The notes beneath the pieces were generated by a model, which searched no databases, was not told the origin of the DNA, and was given only the letters and a program-made list of their open reading frames with translations. Made by a program: the position numbers and the translations under genes. Below are positions 36,013 through 47,590 of a stretch of DNA of 64,000 bases, one piece after another (position 1 is the first letter of the stretch; the number at the start of each line of letters is the position of its first letter). The stretch is from Sipunculus nudus (Eukaryota; Annelida; Sipuncula; Golfingiida; Sipunculidae), in NCBI GenBank assembly GCA_026874595.1, contig CM049313.1, positions 50,455,659 to 50,519,658 on the forward strand, written 5' to 3'.

Positions 36013-36340
36013 AAGGTCTAGTTCCCAGGCACTTTTTTAGAAATCAATGTGGGCGGGCTTTTTTTTTTTTTTTTTTTTTTATTTTGTATGGTTCGATAAA
36101 AATGTCAAATGATAATGGAAAAGCATGATAATTACAGATTTATTATGCTAAACAAGTAAAAGCACTGCATAACAAAGGAAATTTTATCAAAATAAATTGT
36201 TTAATTTTATCTTCTTGAAAGAAATGAAAATTTTGAGCAGCTGGAGCTAAACATTGGTAAGTTTCTCTTGACAATCAAAATAATTTTTTTTAATGCGGGG
36301 GATTAAAATTGACGCGGGCGGTGCCTGAGAGCCATACCTT
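36013..36340. mobile_element. Possible short inverted-repeat element
   Basis: AAGGTCTAGTTCCCAGGCAC on the left and, in reverse complement, AAGGTATGGCTCTCAGGCAC on the right agree at 16 of 20 positions. The interior has a long T-run (36060-36080). No convincing target-site duplication, so this is tentative. Confidence 0.3.
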
Positions 36341-36383
36341 TTATTTTTTTTTTTTGGGGGGGGGGCTTATTTAAAGAACCTTC

Positions 36384-36406
36384 CTCTCTCTCTCTCTCTC
36401 TCTCTC
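36384..36406. repeat. (TC)n microsatellite
   Basis: About 11 TC units, preceded by a T-run and a G-run at 36345-36366. Confidence 0.95.
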
Positions 36407-36658
36407 ATATTAACAGTTAAATCCTCATTGATTATCAGCGGTACCCAGTGTCCATTTTATAAAGTATAAATAAAAACCTCGTACTCTCGTTTGGCCTGCT
36501 GACTTGGTAATCAAGATAGACATCTTGTATATACTTTTATAATTGTATTGCAGCATCCAGGCATTAATTGTCAGCATTTATAATTCAACAAAATCGGTAC
36601 CCTTGACCGGTACCCATGTTCATTTATTGCCAGTATTTCCTGTTATCCTAGTGTTTGC

Positions 36659-36872
36659 AATATATACTACACATATTGATATATAATAGACACACTGATA
36701 TATACTATACATATTGATATATACTAGACATATTGATATATACTAGAAATACTGATATATACTGGACGTATTAATATATACTAGACATTTATATGCTAGA
36801 CATATTGATATATACTAGAAATTGATATATACTAGACATATTGATATATACTAGACATATGTAATAGACATA
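36659..36872 (+). repeat. 19-bp AT-rich tandem repeat
   Basis: About 11 units of a ~19-bp motif, ACATATTGATATATACTAG, with substitutions and two shortened units. Low-complexity minisatellite. Confidence 0.9.
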
Positions 36873-36879
36873 TCTTAAT

Positions 36880-37545
36880 TCAAACCGTATCATCTATATA
36901 AACAGTGTATTCAATTTTAATAGGTTATGTATCGAACGACATTCTAAACAACAATCTAAAACAAAAACATCAGCCATTCTCCGTTGAATTGGTGCCCTGT
37001 TTTTACATCGATTACATCATGATCTGTAAAAGTGAATGCAATAATAGATCGGTAAAAATATCCGTTATTATAAGACTCCGGATATCATTTTGCATCTTAA
37101 CATATCCGATAGCACTGAGATGCTAATAATTTGCAATAATTTGTGCCAGACTTCCCAGAGGACAAAACCAACCTTGGCAATAACGCTGTGTCTCCTACGT
37201 TTTTTACCAGTCACCTACATTAAGTCTTCCATAAACATCCAGATTTTGTTTGAAGAATTCATGGAAAGAAACTCAAATTGAGGCTATGTGTATGATGCTG
37301 TCTAAGAATGGGAACAGGGGTCCCTGGGAATGATGTAACTTTTCATAAACCTTAAAATATTAATTGCGCATGTTTAATATAAGGGTTTCATGCAAAATAT
37401 TAAAATATGATAAGTAAATATTTAATATCAATTAATAATTCACAATCTTTTTACCATTCACGGGTTTCTATTGTATGGAGCAGCTTTATTTGTACTTCAA
37501 AACGTGTACGTTTAATATCTAAGACATACCCCGACGAAATCCCTG
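36880..37545. other. Gene-free stretch
   Basis: AT-rich sequence with two ORFs of 63-73 codons lacking recognisable motifs. Confidence 0.5.
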
Positions 37546-37554
37546 GGGGATTAG

Positions 37555-38077
37555 CAGTGCTGTGGAACTGGAGTCCAGAATTTTACTTGAATCCGGACTC
37601 GAGTCGACTTTTCAGGGACTCGGACTTGGACTCGAGGGTCTTGGACACGGACTTTTACTCGTACTCGGAGGCAAGGACTCGGGGGGGGGGGGGGAATCAT
37701 ACAGAGTCCATTTCGAGCCCAACAGAAAAAAATGTCACATTATATAACGACTTACGTTTTATACATGTGAGAATTACTAACAGAATATTGCAAAATATTA
37801 ACACTATATACACCAGTCTCTGTATCGTGGGCTTCGTGTAATTTAACAATATAGTAGAAGCATGTTTGAACTAACTTAAAAATTTACATGATAATCTGAA
37901 ATTACCTTTTTAAATTTCTTTTTAATACAATTTGTATTGGATTCGCAAGCGGACTCGAATAAGGCGGATGTGGTCTCGAATCTCAAGGACTCGGACTTTG
38001 ATTTGGACTCGAGTAGCCTGGACTTGGACTTGGACTTGCACTCGGACTCGAATGGTGGGGACTCGACTACAACACTG
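37555..38077. mobile_element. hAT-type MITE with GGACTC subterminal repeats
   Basis: The left end is CAGTGCTGTGG. The right end in reverse complement is CAGTGTTGTAG. The flanks GGGATTAG (37547-37554) and GGGGTTGG (38078-38085) agree at 6 of 8 positions, consistent with an old 8-bp target duplication. CAGTG termini with 8-bp duplications are typical of hAT elements. Both ends are packed with GGACTCG and GGACTTG hexamer-like motifs, and a G-run lies at 37681-37694. At 523 bp with no transposase it is non-autonomous. The ORFs at 37407, 37562, 37876 and 37932 are translations of the motif array. Confidence 0.75.
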
Positions 38078-38079
38078 GG

Positions 38080-39955
38080 GGTTGGAACATATGAGAATGC
38101 CATGTGATGTAAATAAATGTTTTACTTGACATAAATGTGGTATGAGGAATGGTATGACGTCAGCTCATGAAGTCTGACACACAGCAATAGTTTTTAAGAA
38201 TACTTTGGATAAACAAGATTTATTGATAATCGGCGATAAGAGGTTGATTCAGAGATATCTCAACAAATATCTTTTATATGAAATACGGTAACACAATTTC
38301 TGCAGCTACCCGCCATTTTGTATGCAGTTAAACACATAAGGTGCGGATATAACACTAGATAATTATTCTGTATATCCAAATACCGGAAATAGATTGTTAA
38401 ACTCAATATGCAATATAACAAAATGTAAAATATGGTTTCAGCTACCGTTTAAATATCCAGTTTGTTGAAAGATTAACTGATAAATGATGTATCGATTTTA
38501 ATCGATACGATACGTTACATTGATGCAGTTCGCGCTTATATTTCACATTGAATCTTGATATCGAAATGACACAATAGATACAGAAATATAGGCTACTGGA
38601 GAGTGTCTTATCCAGCAGTTCTCGTAAAAACATTAAATATGTATCAAACGTTAAAGTGTTTATTAAATGGTTTCTTCAAGAAAGTCCTAAAAATATTTGG
38701 ATGTCGAAATAAGTTTTATATCATATATCTGAACAGCATTACAAACGTAGGTGAATATGTCCACTTTTTTCTAGGTCTAAAGGTTAACAAGTATTGTGTA
38801 TCCTTTTATTGGCATTGCAATATGTGTTAAACCTGAAGACGTGGAAATTTACCAAGGTCTAATGGTCAACATGTATCCTGTATCTGTTTAAGTGTGTTCC
38901 AACACTTATTGCACCCGAATGATATGTTGGGTATATTGTAAAACTTATCGATACCTAGTCTCCCTGGAAAAGAAATATATTCTTTCCTCGTATCTTTGTT
39001 GATCACTGGTTTCAGTTATATTCTCTCCTATGAGCGAACTGAAATGCATAGTTCAAAGTTCAAACGTTTAGAAAATACACTCCTGGGTAAACATATTATT
39101 GATATTTGCATGATAAACAATGTGATATGCTTTTCTTTCCAATCAGATAGCATTTTCTGGTATAATTTAAATATATCCCTGTTTTCACAGTTTACTAAAC
39201 AATCCTGCCTTTATTTGGAACTCTCCACATTCCTCCTCTGACGGATCATTCGCACTGAGTCATTAAATTTATTGACTGCAAAATGAAAGATACTGACACA
39301 GTGCGGGTGTTTGATACAATAATCTTTTCTTCGTAAATGACACATGTCTTGTTTCGAATTCCCAACGAGCATTTATCTGTCACATATCCTCTGCCTGTGG
39401 AAATTTTAAACAACATGAAAATGTTTACCGTGTGATTTTTACATAGCTTTTTCTGATTTCACTTTTTAAAATGTGATACAGAATAAAACTGAAAGTATAC
39501 AGCTCATCGAAAACCAAGTGCTTAAATGTGTCAGTAACAGTTTGTTTTGTTCAGTTTGTCAATGGAAGAAAAAATAAAGTTTCAACATTAGGGGAAGGCC
39601 GCTTAAATACTTGTAAATATTTAGCTTATTAGGATGACGGTTGTCAAGATGGATGGTAAAATAACAGCTTGTTAAATGTATCTGTTTTTGCACCATGACC
39701 ATATAGCTACGTCCTCTTCTTAATATCTTTATCATAACCATGAAAATCATTAGAAATATAGAAATATGTTTGGGTGAACGTTCGAAGTCCGATCTTTCTC
39801 TTCGTAAACACATGACCTTCAATTGTTAAGTGCTAGTCCGGTTCATCGTCCTTGGTGTTCAGTCATTGGCATGGCGTTGTGCCTATAAAAAATGTTGTTC
39901 TTAACATCACTGCGTGACAAATCTCATGATGAATGTGAATAAAACCTGTCTGTTG
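38080..39955. other. Gene-free stretch with a possible MITE scrap
   Basis: No gene recognised. GTATCGATTTTAATCGATAC (38488-38507) is a near-palindrome of the type found at the ends of some hAT-like elements. No partner end found. Confidence 0.4.
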
Positions 39956-39969
39956 CGAGGTTTCTTCCT

Positions 39970-40050
39970 TTTTTGTTCGGGTGATATATTTTGCCTTCAT
40001 TTCACTTCCTTGTTTGTTCGGGTGATATATTTTGCCTTCTTTTGACTTAC
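39970..40050 (+). repeat. 41-bp direct tandem duplication
   Basis: GTTCGGGTGATATATTTTGC followed by CTTC occurs at 39975 and again at 40016, with only a few changes between copies. Confidence 0.85.
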
Positions 40051-40054
40051 TCTG

Positions 40055-41570
40055 CTGGACTGCTAATTGGGAGTTTGTTGAAAATGAAGCCTCAAGATAC
40101 TGAAGCAATGCCTGAGGAACTGAAAGGTTGGATATGATGTAATGTTTTTAGTTCTACAAATGCAGGAGCCAAAATCACTTTCAATTCACTACAACTGCAG
40201 ATGTTTTTTACTGTTTGGATCTTTTTATACGTAGAGAGATACGTGTGGCGAATAATGAATCGTGATATGCACCAGTAAATTTCTAATATCATGTCTTTAA
40301 TGATTTTATAAAGGCAAAACTTTATGAAACTAATAAATTTTCACGACATTCAATTTTCATGAATGAGTCAGGCCTGTTGTTTCATACGAAATCAGTGTTT
40401 GCTTATTCTTTATTTTTACCTGTTATGCTCAGGTTATTCTCTGAATCCTGGGCTCGAGTAGCCTCCATTATCTGGTCATATTACCGTTGCCTGAAGCTAC
40501 ATTTCAGTGAGACCTTATATATTTTTATGTTTCGTTCCACATGGAGTAGCCAGGTAAGATGTAAGCAGGTGTGCCTTCAAACATTGGTATTTTCTATCTT
40601 TTTATAATTAAAACCTATAAATGATTAGTTATGTTCAAATCATGACACGTTGCGGTGTCGTGGTAATTTTCGCTAAACCTTAACTAATGAAAGATGTTAG
40701 ATGCAGTGCTATCTATGTCAGTGCTGCATGGTCAGTACAATGGTATAGTATCTCATTCATCCGCATATCAATTATCGGAAATTTCATTGATCCAACATTA
40801 GAAATAGAAATGTTCATAGTTCAGTAATGAAGTGTTCAGTAATGTTCATATTACAGAAAGGACAATGATTCGAGTTTATTTGTTGTCTCCGTTACTGTTC
40901 GATTATACGGGGGTCTACGGTTTGTACGCGTTGGAAAAAAATACGAAAACCCAAAGTCATTTTTTTCCAAAATAACATTAAAGAACCCATTTGTTGGAAT
41001 GGTGTGTAAAAATAATGTTAATTTTATGAAAGTACAATTAAGGCCATACACACATGATATGTTTCGCGACCCTTTGTGCCAGATATTTCTTGTAATAAAA
41101 CCTCCTTCGGAGCTGACCAGTCCTACGTGTAAATTAGTTACCGATCAATTTTATTTGCGTTCATCTGTAGCACGATCCATTTTTATTAAGAAGGGGAAGC
41201 GTTTCCTGGAAAACTAAGCCAATTATGCATAGCCACTGTTCACTTAAAATTTCAATGTTCGCGACCACTTGCCCTTCCCAGTCCATCAAGGAAAAAGATT
41301 ACCTCACAGATAGACATTCAAACTCGATGCTATAAATCTACTTTACTTTTTAAAAGCCCCTCTATCTGTTCCGCACTCAATGTCCCATGAAAGGCTAGTT
41401 GAGAATTCCGCCAACAGATTTAAGTTTCTTCCTTTGCGAGTCTCTTCTATATTGATAAAACTCGCTTCTTGTTCAGATTGCTTAACTAAGTTTACTGGTT
41501 TATTTAGAAATCTCGTATTCCTTGACATTTTTGTTGGACTGTAGTAAATGTATTTACCGGAGAACATTCT
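40055..41570. other. Gene-free stretch
   Basis: No recognisable gene. ORFs of 66-82 codons and part of a 133-codon minus-strand ORF (41343-41744) show no known domain, and the latter runs through an ATCGAT-rich repeat fragment. Confidence 0.45.
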
Positions 41571-41575
41571 GAACA

Positions 41576-41662
41576 TTAGGGCTATGCGATATTGTCGATA
41601 TATTGCGTATCTTGATACAGTTTTCAAATATCGATATTTTTCGATATACTGTTTAACTTGCT
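41576..41662. mobile_element. ATCGAT-rich MITE-like fragment
   Basis: AGGGCTATGCGATATTGTCG begins a segment rich in ATCGATAT and TCGATATA palindromes. This resembles the GGGCGATAT termini common in animal hAT-like MITEs. Only one end is apparent. Confidence 0.35.
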
Positions 41663-41664
41663 CA

Positions 41665-42085
41665 AACTGATTTTTTTCTAAAGGAAAATTATGCTTCTGT
41701 TGCAAATTTAGACATCTAATTCGATTGGGATTAATGACAGGCAAGACGTTAAAACCGTTATCGTGTTTTTAGACGTCACGTCTCATGATTACTAAATTAA
41801 GATTAAGTGTCAAGTTTAAAGTATTCTTGATTAAAAACGGCATCCTTGCCATGTGGAACACAGCTCTGTATAAAAAAACACCTATACCGCTCTGTCTTAA
41901 ACACAGTCCGGAATTCTGTAACTTAAAAGAAAGTTAAGCCTCGGTCACAACCCGCTGCGGTCACCGCACACCGTAGAGTACCGTACGGTTTTTGGGACCG
42001 CAGGAAAACTTACACATGTAAGGATTTCAGGAAGCTTTGATCATGAAGCTTTCTTTTAGTTATGTCATAACCAAGTATAAGTACA
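41665..42085. other. Gene-free stretch
   Basis: No gene. A segment near 41936-41960 (GTTAAGCCTCGGTCACAACC) looks like a single TIR end preceded by TTA, but no matching opposite end was seen. Confidence 0.35.
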
Positions 42086-42088
42086 TAA

Positions 42089-42690
42089 AGGGGCCTTTAC
42101 ACAGAATGACGACTTTTGTGCCTCCTGTGTGCGACCACAAAATTTACCAGGTCGTCGTTGGAGGCTCAAAGAAGGCAGAATGTTCGCCTGGGTCGTTCAA
42201 AGGTGGTACACAGGAGGTTCAGACGTCGCCATGGACGCCATGTTCGCCGTGAATTTTTGAACATGCTCAAAACAGTCGCACAAAGGTGGTTGCTCAAAGG
42301 TGGCCCAAGGGAGGCAGAAGGGAGGCACAGGCATTGCCGTGGTTGTAGAATGAAGGCAGAGTGGTCGCGCTGGTGGCACAGGGGAAGCAGAGGGAAGGCA
42401 GAAGGGAGGCACAGGCATTGCCGTGGTTGTAGAATGAAGGCAGAGTGGTCGCGCTGGTGGCACAGGGGAAGCAGAGGGAAGGCAGGCATGAAAATGCCCT
42501 AATGCTGCATTTTGGGAGGTTCAAGGGAAGCACAAGTATCGCTGAAACATTTATGGAGCATTTACACAGAAACAGGATTTTCTGGGGTTAGGCGACCATT
42601 GAGCGTCCTGGTCATTTTTTGGTTGCTCCAAGGTGGCACAAAGGTGGCACAAAGGTGGCACAAAGGTGGCAGCCCTGTGTAAAGGGGCCT
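42089..42690. mobile_element. PIF/Harbinger-type MITE
   Basis: The left TIR is AGGGGCCTTTACACAG, and the right TIR in reverse complement is AGGCCCCTTTACACAG (14 of 16 match). Both are flanked by TAA (42086-42088 and 42691-42693), the 3-bp TWA duplication characteristic of PIF/Harbinger. The 602-bp interior is rich in AAAGGTGGCACA-type repeats (three and a half near-exact units at 42630-42668) and holds an exact 84-bp duplication. No transposase. Overlapping ORFs on both strands (up to 128 codons) arise from the repeats, whose period is a multiple of 3. Confidence 0.8.
42317..42484 (+). repeat. Exact 84-bp tandem duplication inside the MITE
   Basis: Two copies, 42317-42400 and 42401-42484, appear identical base for base. 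The period of 84 equals 28 codons, which keeps ORFs open on both strands. The identity suggests a recent duplication or an assembly artefact. Confidence 0.9.
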
Positions 42691-42800
42691 TAAGCAACTT
42701 AGATGGTTATATTTCGTGTTTGAAATAAACCGATTCGTATAAACTTTTATTGTCTCTTTCAATTTAATATGATAAAGAATGATAAAAATAAAATTAAGAG

Positions 42801-42802
<2 letters not shown>

Positions 42803-42849
<47 letters not shown>
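42803..42849. repeat. (TA)n microsatellite
   Basis: TA tract of about 47 bp, about 110 bp beyond the Harbinger-type MITE. Confidence 0.96.
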
Positions 42850-42852
<3 letters not shown>

Positions 42853-44630
42853 CCCACCCGTGATGATCCGTGGTTAGATCCGTGACAGTGCGACCTAGGA
42901 TTTAATATCTGGTGGTCGACAAGAGGCATATGATATATTCTGATAGTAACTGGATTATATTGTATCAGTAATTATAGGAAGATATCATTTAACTCGTTAA
43001 AATGGTATGTTCTTTACTTGAGTCTGGAACCTTACGGTGGTCATGAAAATTTGAAGTGGGTATCACTTGAAATGCATCAATCAGTTGAAACGTGCGTCAC
43101 CTTGTCCATGGGAATACTTATAGCATAACCCAGCAGTGACCGGGAAAATGCCTGGGAAATATTTGTTACGTGTTTGAGAACAAGACAATGGTTCTTTGGG
43201 GGGCATCATAGAGAATGTTCTGAACTTAATGCTTTTCAACGAAATCTCTTAATAAATTAACCGTAACAATATTTTTTTTTATTTTATATACCAATATTAA
43301 CACAATTATAGCATTATTTACTTACAGTTAAAGAACACATTTGATGCAAAGATAAACGTTTAAAGCAAAGATTAGATAGAACACATTTTGCAAATGTCAG
43401 GTCGTAAGGCATTTTACCCAGTCACTGCATGTAACTGAATGTTTCTACGTAAATAATCATTATGGCGATAATAAGGAGCTGTGCGGTTCCTTAATTGTCA
43501 TTACCAGATTGGTCATAAAGTGATTAACATCCATCTAGCAAATGAAATGAGTAATTATGAATTTTTTACATATTCTGCATTATATCATTGCTCTGATCAG
43601 AGGTTCGATAGAAAAATAATATAATCAGAACTGTTGTATTAACATTGTGGAACAGTGTCGCAGCTAGACACCTAGTTCTGACTTAATTATTTGGATTAAT
43701 ATTTCGATATTTTTGGTCAAGGTATTTGTCTTCATTTTATCTTAGTGCATACATCTACAGAATTCCATTTCGGTTTCGTTCAACGTGGCGCTTTCTGGTT
43801 GTTTCTTATCGTGGATTTAGCCAGGACCGGTTACTACCGTACCTGCGGCCCCTAGGCATGATTTCATCTTCAATGATCGGTTGTCTTGCTTTGAAACCTG
43901 AGCCTGAACTATAATTTTCTTTTCATGAATAGGGACAAGAAATACAAAATAAAGGTCAAGCCATCTTATTTTATCCACATCATTATATAATACAGGCAGT
44001 GATCGTCTTTTGTTGAGAATTAATACAGAAACGCGTCCGTCGCTTTCATGTATATATCCTCACTAACACTGGTAATATGTATTACTTTGTCTGCAATATT
44101 TTATTAGTATAACACCAATTCATTGACATCAAGAATAAGTCATCTTACTTTAATGAATGAGTATAGGACCATATTGTTAATTTTTCTTCTTCTACATGAT
44201 AAACATGAATAGCATGGGCGCAACTGACCTAACCGTGAATTCTATGCGACTTTAATCGCATTTTTAACAATGAATAATCATGAGCAGGGAAGTTGTGAGC
44301 AAGAAATCGAGTTAGCGTTGAAAATGTAAAAAGTCAATCACCTCACAAGCGCAAAATTTGCATAATGTGGGCTACTCCCTCAAACAGAACACGTGAAGTC
44401 TGTACCAGTGCCCGTGTTCACATGTTTTTCCGGAATAGTTTTTTTTTTTTCATAAAAAGAAGACAGTATAAAAAGTTCTTGGCCAAAGATTGCAGGAGCT
44501 GTTCCGCCGACTGAATAATAATGTGTTACCTTGCACTGAATTCGAATAAGACAAATGATCGAGAATACGACAAACACTTCACAATGATTGCGATATATTC
44601 ATCACTTGAGAATAGCGATATAGCGATTCT
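42850..44630. other. Gene-free stretch
   Basis: No recognisable gene. Short ORFs (62-65 codons) without motifs. Confidence 0.5.
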
Positions 44631-44636
44631 AGCTGA

Positions 44637-44704
44637 TGACGTCATTCAATGCGACGTCATACGCGACCGCCTTTTGTGACGTCACTATTGTCTTATAATA
44701 TAAA
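44637..44704 (+). promoter_or_regulatory. Candidate promoter: CRE cluster and TATA-like box
   Basis: Perfect palindromic CREs TGACGTCA lie at 44637-44644 and 44677-44684, with a third partial site CGACGTCA at 44652-44659. TTATAATATAAAC follows at about 44692-44704. CREs are bound by CREB/ATF factors and usually lie just upstream of start sites, so transcription would begin near 44730. Orientation is inferred from the TATA-like box. No downstream ORF is convincing. Confidence 0.45.
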
Positions 44705-45200
44705 CAGCTCTCGCAACCATAGATATAGACAGACTTCTTTGTGTTGCGTTTTGGGGCTTATTAGCAGGATTGGGTCAAAGGGTGGGAGCATATGGACTGT
44801 GGTGGTTACTTAGATAGGGGACAGGGAGGACATGCCCCCCCCCCCCCGCATGTTTCAACCTGCAAAATGACTGACAATATAATATGGTTCCCAAACTTCC
44901 ATAACACTAGTACTCAACCAATAATCGTGTTCAAATTTTCCAACACCCCACACATTTTTTTTCTAATTATATAAGTATAATTTTGTCATTAAAATAATGG
45001 CTCTTACGGCAATCAATAAACTACAAGCTGTGGACAAAAAAGCGTCACAATGTTGCAAATTTCCTCAGGTATCAATGCTATGCTTGGTTTCAAAAATGAA
45101 TAAAAAGCAAAATGACTTACAATATTATTATTATTAATATTATTTTTATAACATTATATTGAGAATACGGGGGTGTTAAATGAGGTGCATCCTTTAAAAA
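44705..45200. other. Gene-free stretch downstream of CRE cluster
   Basis: Possible transcript leader. Contains a C-run at about 44836-44847. A 60-codon ORF at 44792 includes translated C-run and is not called. Confidence 0.4.
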
Positions 45201-45207
45201 GGCGAAG

Positions 45208-45208
45208 C

Positions 45209-45239
<31 letters not shown>

Positions 45240-45240
45240 A
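45208..45240. repeat. Poly-C and (CA)n
   Basis: A run of about 18 C followed by about 15 bp of CA repeat. Confidence 0.96.
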
Positions 45241-45289
45241 TTCATGCGAATAGTAATTGCGCCCCTGAAAAAAACGACTGAGTGTTCTT

Positions 45290-46830
45290 TCTTTCTACAA
45301 CGTGACCTAGTACAGGAACCAATATCTTTCCTCTTCTACGAGAATATCTTGAAGGGTACCCTGTTGCCTTAATTTTTGTGCATGATAAGCTTATACAAGA
45401 CAAAGCTGTCTTTTCTCGCTCTACCTGATTCACTAGAACAGTTGTGCCTTTCTCTCTTCAGCATGATAAGTTAGTACAGGACTCTTTCATCGTCTACATG
45501 TCCATCTTGAACAGAACCCAGTTGTCATTATTTCTTCTAACCAGTACAAGGTTTATCATTCTTCCATTTCTGAATAATTAGTGCAGCACCCAGCCATCTT
45601 ACTATATCTACATTATTATTCCCTCAACATAGCTAACTAGAACGGGCTCAGTTGTTTTGATCCGTCGAAATGGTTAAGTAGAACAGGGCTGGGTTTTCTT
45701 ATTCTGTTTATATGGTCAACTATAACAAGGCCCATTTGTATTATTTCGTCTACATCGTTAACCAGAACAGGGCCAAGCTGTTTTTCTCCGTCTACATGGT
45801 CAACTTACCATGGCCCAGTTGTCTTATTCGGGCTACATAGTTAACTAGAACAGGGCCGAGTTGCCTTATTCCGTCTTATTGATTTTCTAGAACAAGGTCC
45901 AGTTGCCTTATTCCATCTACATTGTTTACTAGAACAGGGCCGAGTTGCCATATTCCGTGTAATTTATTTTCAGAACACGGCTCAGTTGCCTTATTCTATC
46001 TACATGCTTTACTGTAACAGGGACCAGTTGATTTATTTCGTCTACATGGTTAATTAGAACAGGGCTCATTTGTATTATACCGTGTTTGTGGTTTACTTGA
46101 ACATGGCCAATTTGCTTATCCGTCTACATGGTTTACTAAAACAGGGCCCATTTGTCTTAATCCATCTACATGGTTTACTAGGACAGGGCCCAGTTGCCTT
46201 ATTCCGTCTAATGGAATTCCTAGAGCGGGGCTCAGTTGCCTTATTCCATTTACATGGTTTACAGGGCCAAGTTTTCTTATTTCGTCTGCATGGTTAACTA
46301 GAACAGGGCCTAATTTTCTAATTCCGTCTGCATGGATTACTAAAACAGGGCTCAATTGTCATAATCCATCAGGGCCCAGTTGCCTTATTCCGTCTAATTG
46401 ATTTTCTGGAACAGGGCCCAATTGTCATAATCCATCTACATGGTTTACAAGAACAAGGCCCAGTTGCCTTATTCCGTCTAATTGATTTCCTAGAACGGGG
46501 CTCAATTGCCTTATTCTGTCTAATTGATTTCCTAGAACAGGGCTCAGTTGCCTTATTCCATCTACTTGATTCAGTGGAACAGGGCCCAGGTGTCTTATTC
46601 CGTCTATATGGTTAACTAGAACAGGGCCCATTTGTCTTATACCATCTTCATGGTTTACTAGAGCATGGCCTATTTGCTTATCCGTCTTCATGGTTAAACA
46701 GATCAGTGTCCATGAGTCTTATTCCGTCTACATGGTTTACTAGAACAGAACCCATTTTTCTTATTCCATCTTCATGGTTTAATAGAACAGAGCCCATTCG
46801 TTTCATTTCATCTTCATGGCCAGTTAGTGC
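45290..46830. repeat. 42-bp degenerate minisatellite (14-codon period)
   Basis: Roughly 35 units. In order, each has TTATTCCGTCTACATGG, TTTACTAGAACAG and GGCCCAGTTGCC. The first units (to about 45640) are very degenerate; 45840-46800 is clearest. Because the period is a multiple of 3, long ORFs run through it. On the minus strand the peptide unit is close to NHVDGIRQLGPVLV, in one shared frame across 46116-46355 and 46425-46691, broken by TGA where some units read TTATGA. The plus strand also stays open at 46070 and 46706. I treat it as noncoding, while noting the uninterrupted minus frame. Confidence 0.85.
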
Positions 46831-46834
46831 AGCA

Positions 46835-47460
46835 CGTGGTCATGTTACATCTTCTACAAGACCGGCTGAACAATTGGAGTGTTCATATGTGTTTAACAGG
46901 AACTTCTCTATAAAAACGTAGGAATATGCTAACAATTATTAATAAGAGAACAATATAATATTAAGTTATATACATTGTCTCATGATACAATTTTATATCA
47001 CCTATATGTGTATGTTAGACTTTTAACAACACGTGTCTCTCAACTAACCCTTACCCGTTAATAATCCGTGTGGTAACACCATAATATGTGATACCATAGA
47101 AAAAAGTGGTGGTACACACTGGTGCAAAGTATAGTACATGCATACCACAAGCATTTGTCATTCAAACACGTCATAAAACGGAACAGAAATGTATAATAGG
47201 TACTTCTCTGTCAACAGATGATATGGAGGGAACAATGGAGAACTGTAAGCAAGACAGATATCTGGATTATTCAAAGAACAGTGCACAAAACAGAGCGTGT
47301 CTTGATTGGTGGATAAATGTCCCATTGCCCGTGGATCTGGTACATTATTTCTTCTAAGAGCTAAGACAATAGCTGTTTCTCATTCATAAGCTCAGGGACC
47401 GCATGGTAAATATTTGTAAAGTATTATAATGAAGGAATGAGGAGTCACTTTGAAGACGAT
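46835..47460. other. Gene-free stretch
   Basis: AT-rich sequence upstream of the NRF1-type palindrome. The 83-codon ORF at 47106 is unrecognisable. Confidence 0.45.
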
Positions 47461-47463
47461 CAG

Positions 47464-47590
47464 AGCGCATGCGCTTAACCGCCGGGTCCATAGCGTACTG
47501 ACAGATTTAGTCCGGTGGCAGCTATTTGTCAATGTGTATAGCGGGCTGTTAGTGTCTACTTTGAGCAGCGAATGCTTTTACAGGTAAAAA
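47464..47590 (+). promoter_or_regulatory. NRF1-type palindrome and possible noncoding first exon
   Basis: AGCGCATGCGCT (47464-47475) is a perfect 12-bp palindrome matching the core of the NRF1 site, a motif common in TATA-less promoters. About 110 bp downstream TTTTACAG|GTAAAA (GT at 47585) is a good 5' splice site. A short 5' untranslated exon between them is a reasonable model. No ATG-initiated reading frame is attached. Confidence 0.35.

Noticed and set aside
36659..36872. Possible CRISPR-like array of short repeats
   Set aside because: Units are contiguous 19-bp AT-rich repeats with no spacers, i.e. an ordinary tandem repeat in animal DNA.
37407..38129. ORFs of 61-144 codons rich in Asp, Ser and Glu or Trp and Thr
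   Set aside because: They translate the GGACTC motif array of a hAT-type MITE in different frames.
41343..41744. 133-codon minus-strand ORF
   Set aside because: No family resemblance, and it runs through an ATCGAT-rich transposon-like fragment.
42116..42533. ORFs on both strands up to 128 codons
   Set aside because: Produced by the exact 84-bp duplication inside a Harbinger-type MITE, and open on both strands simply because the period is a multiple of 3.
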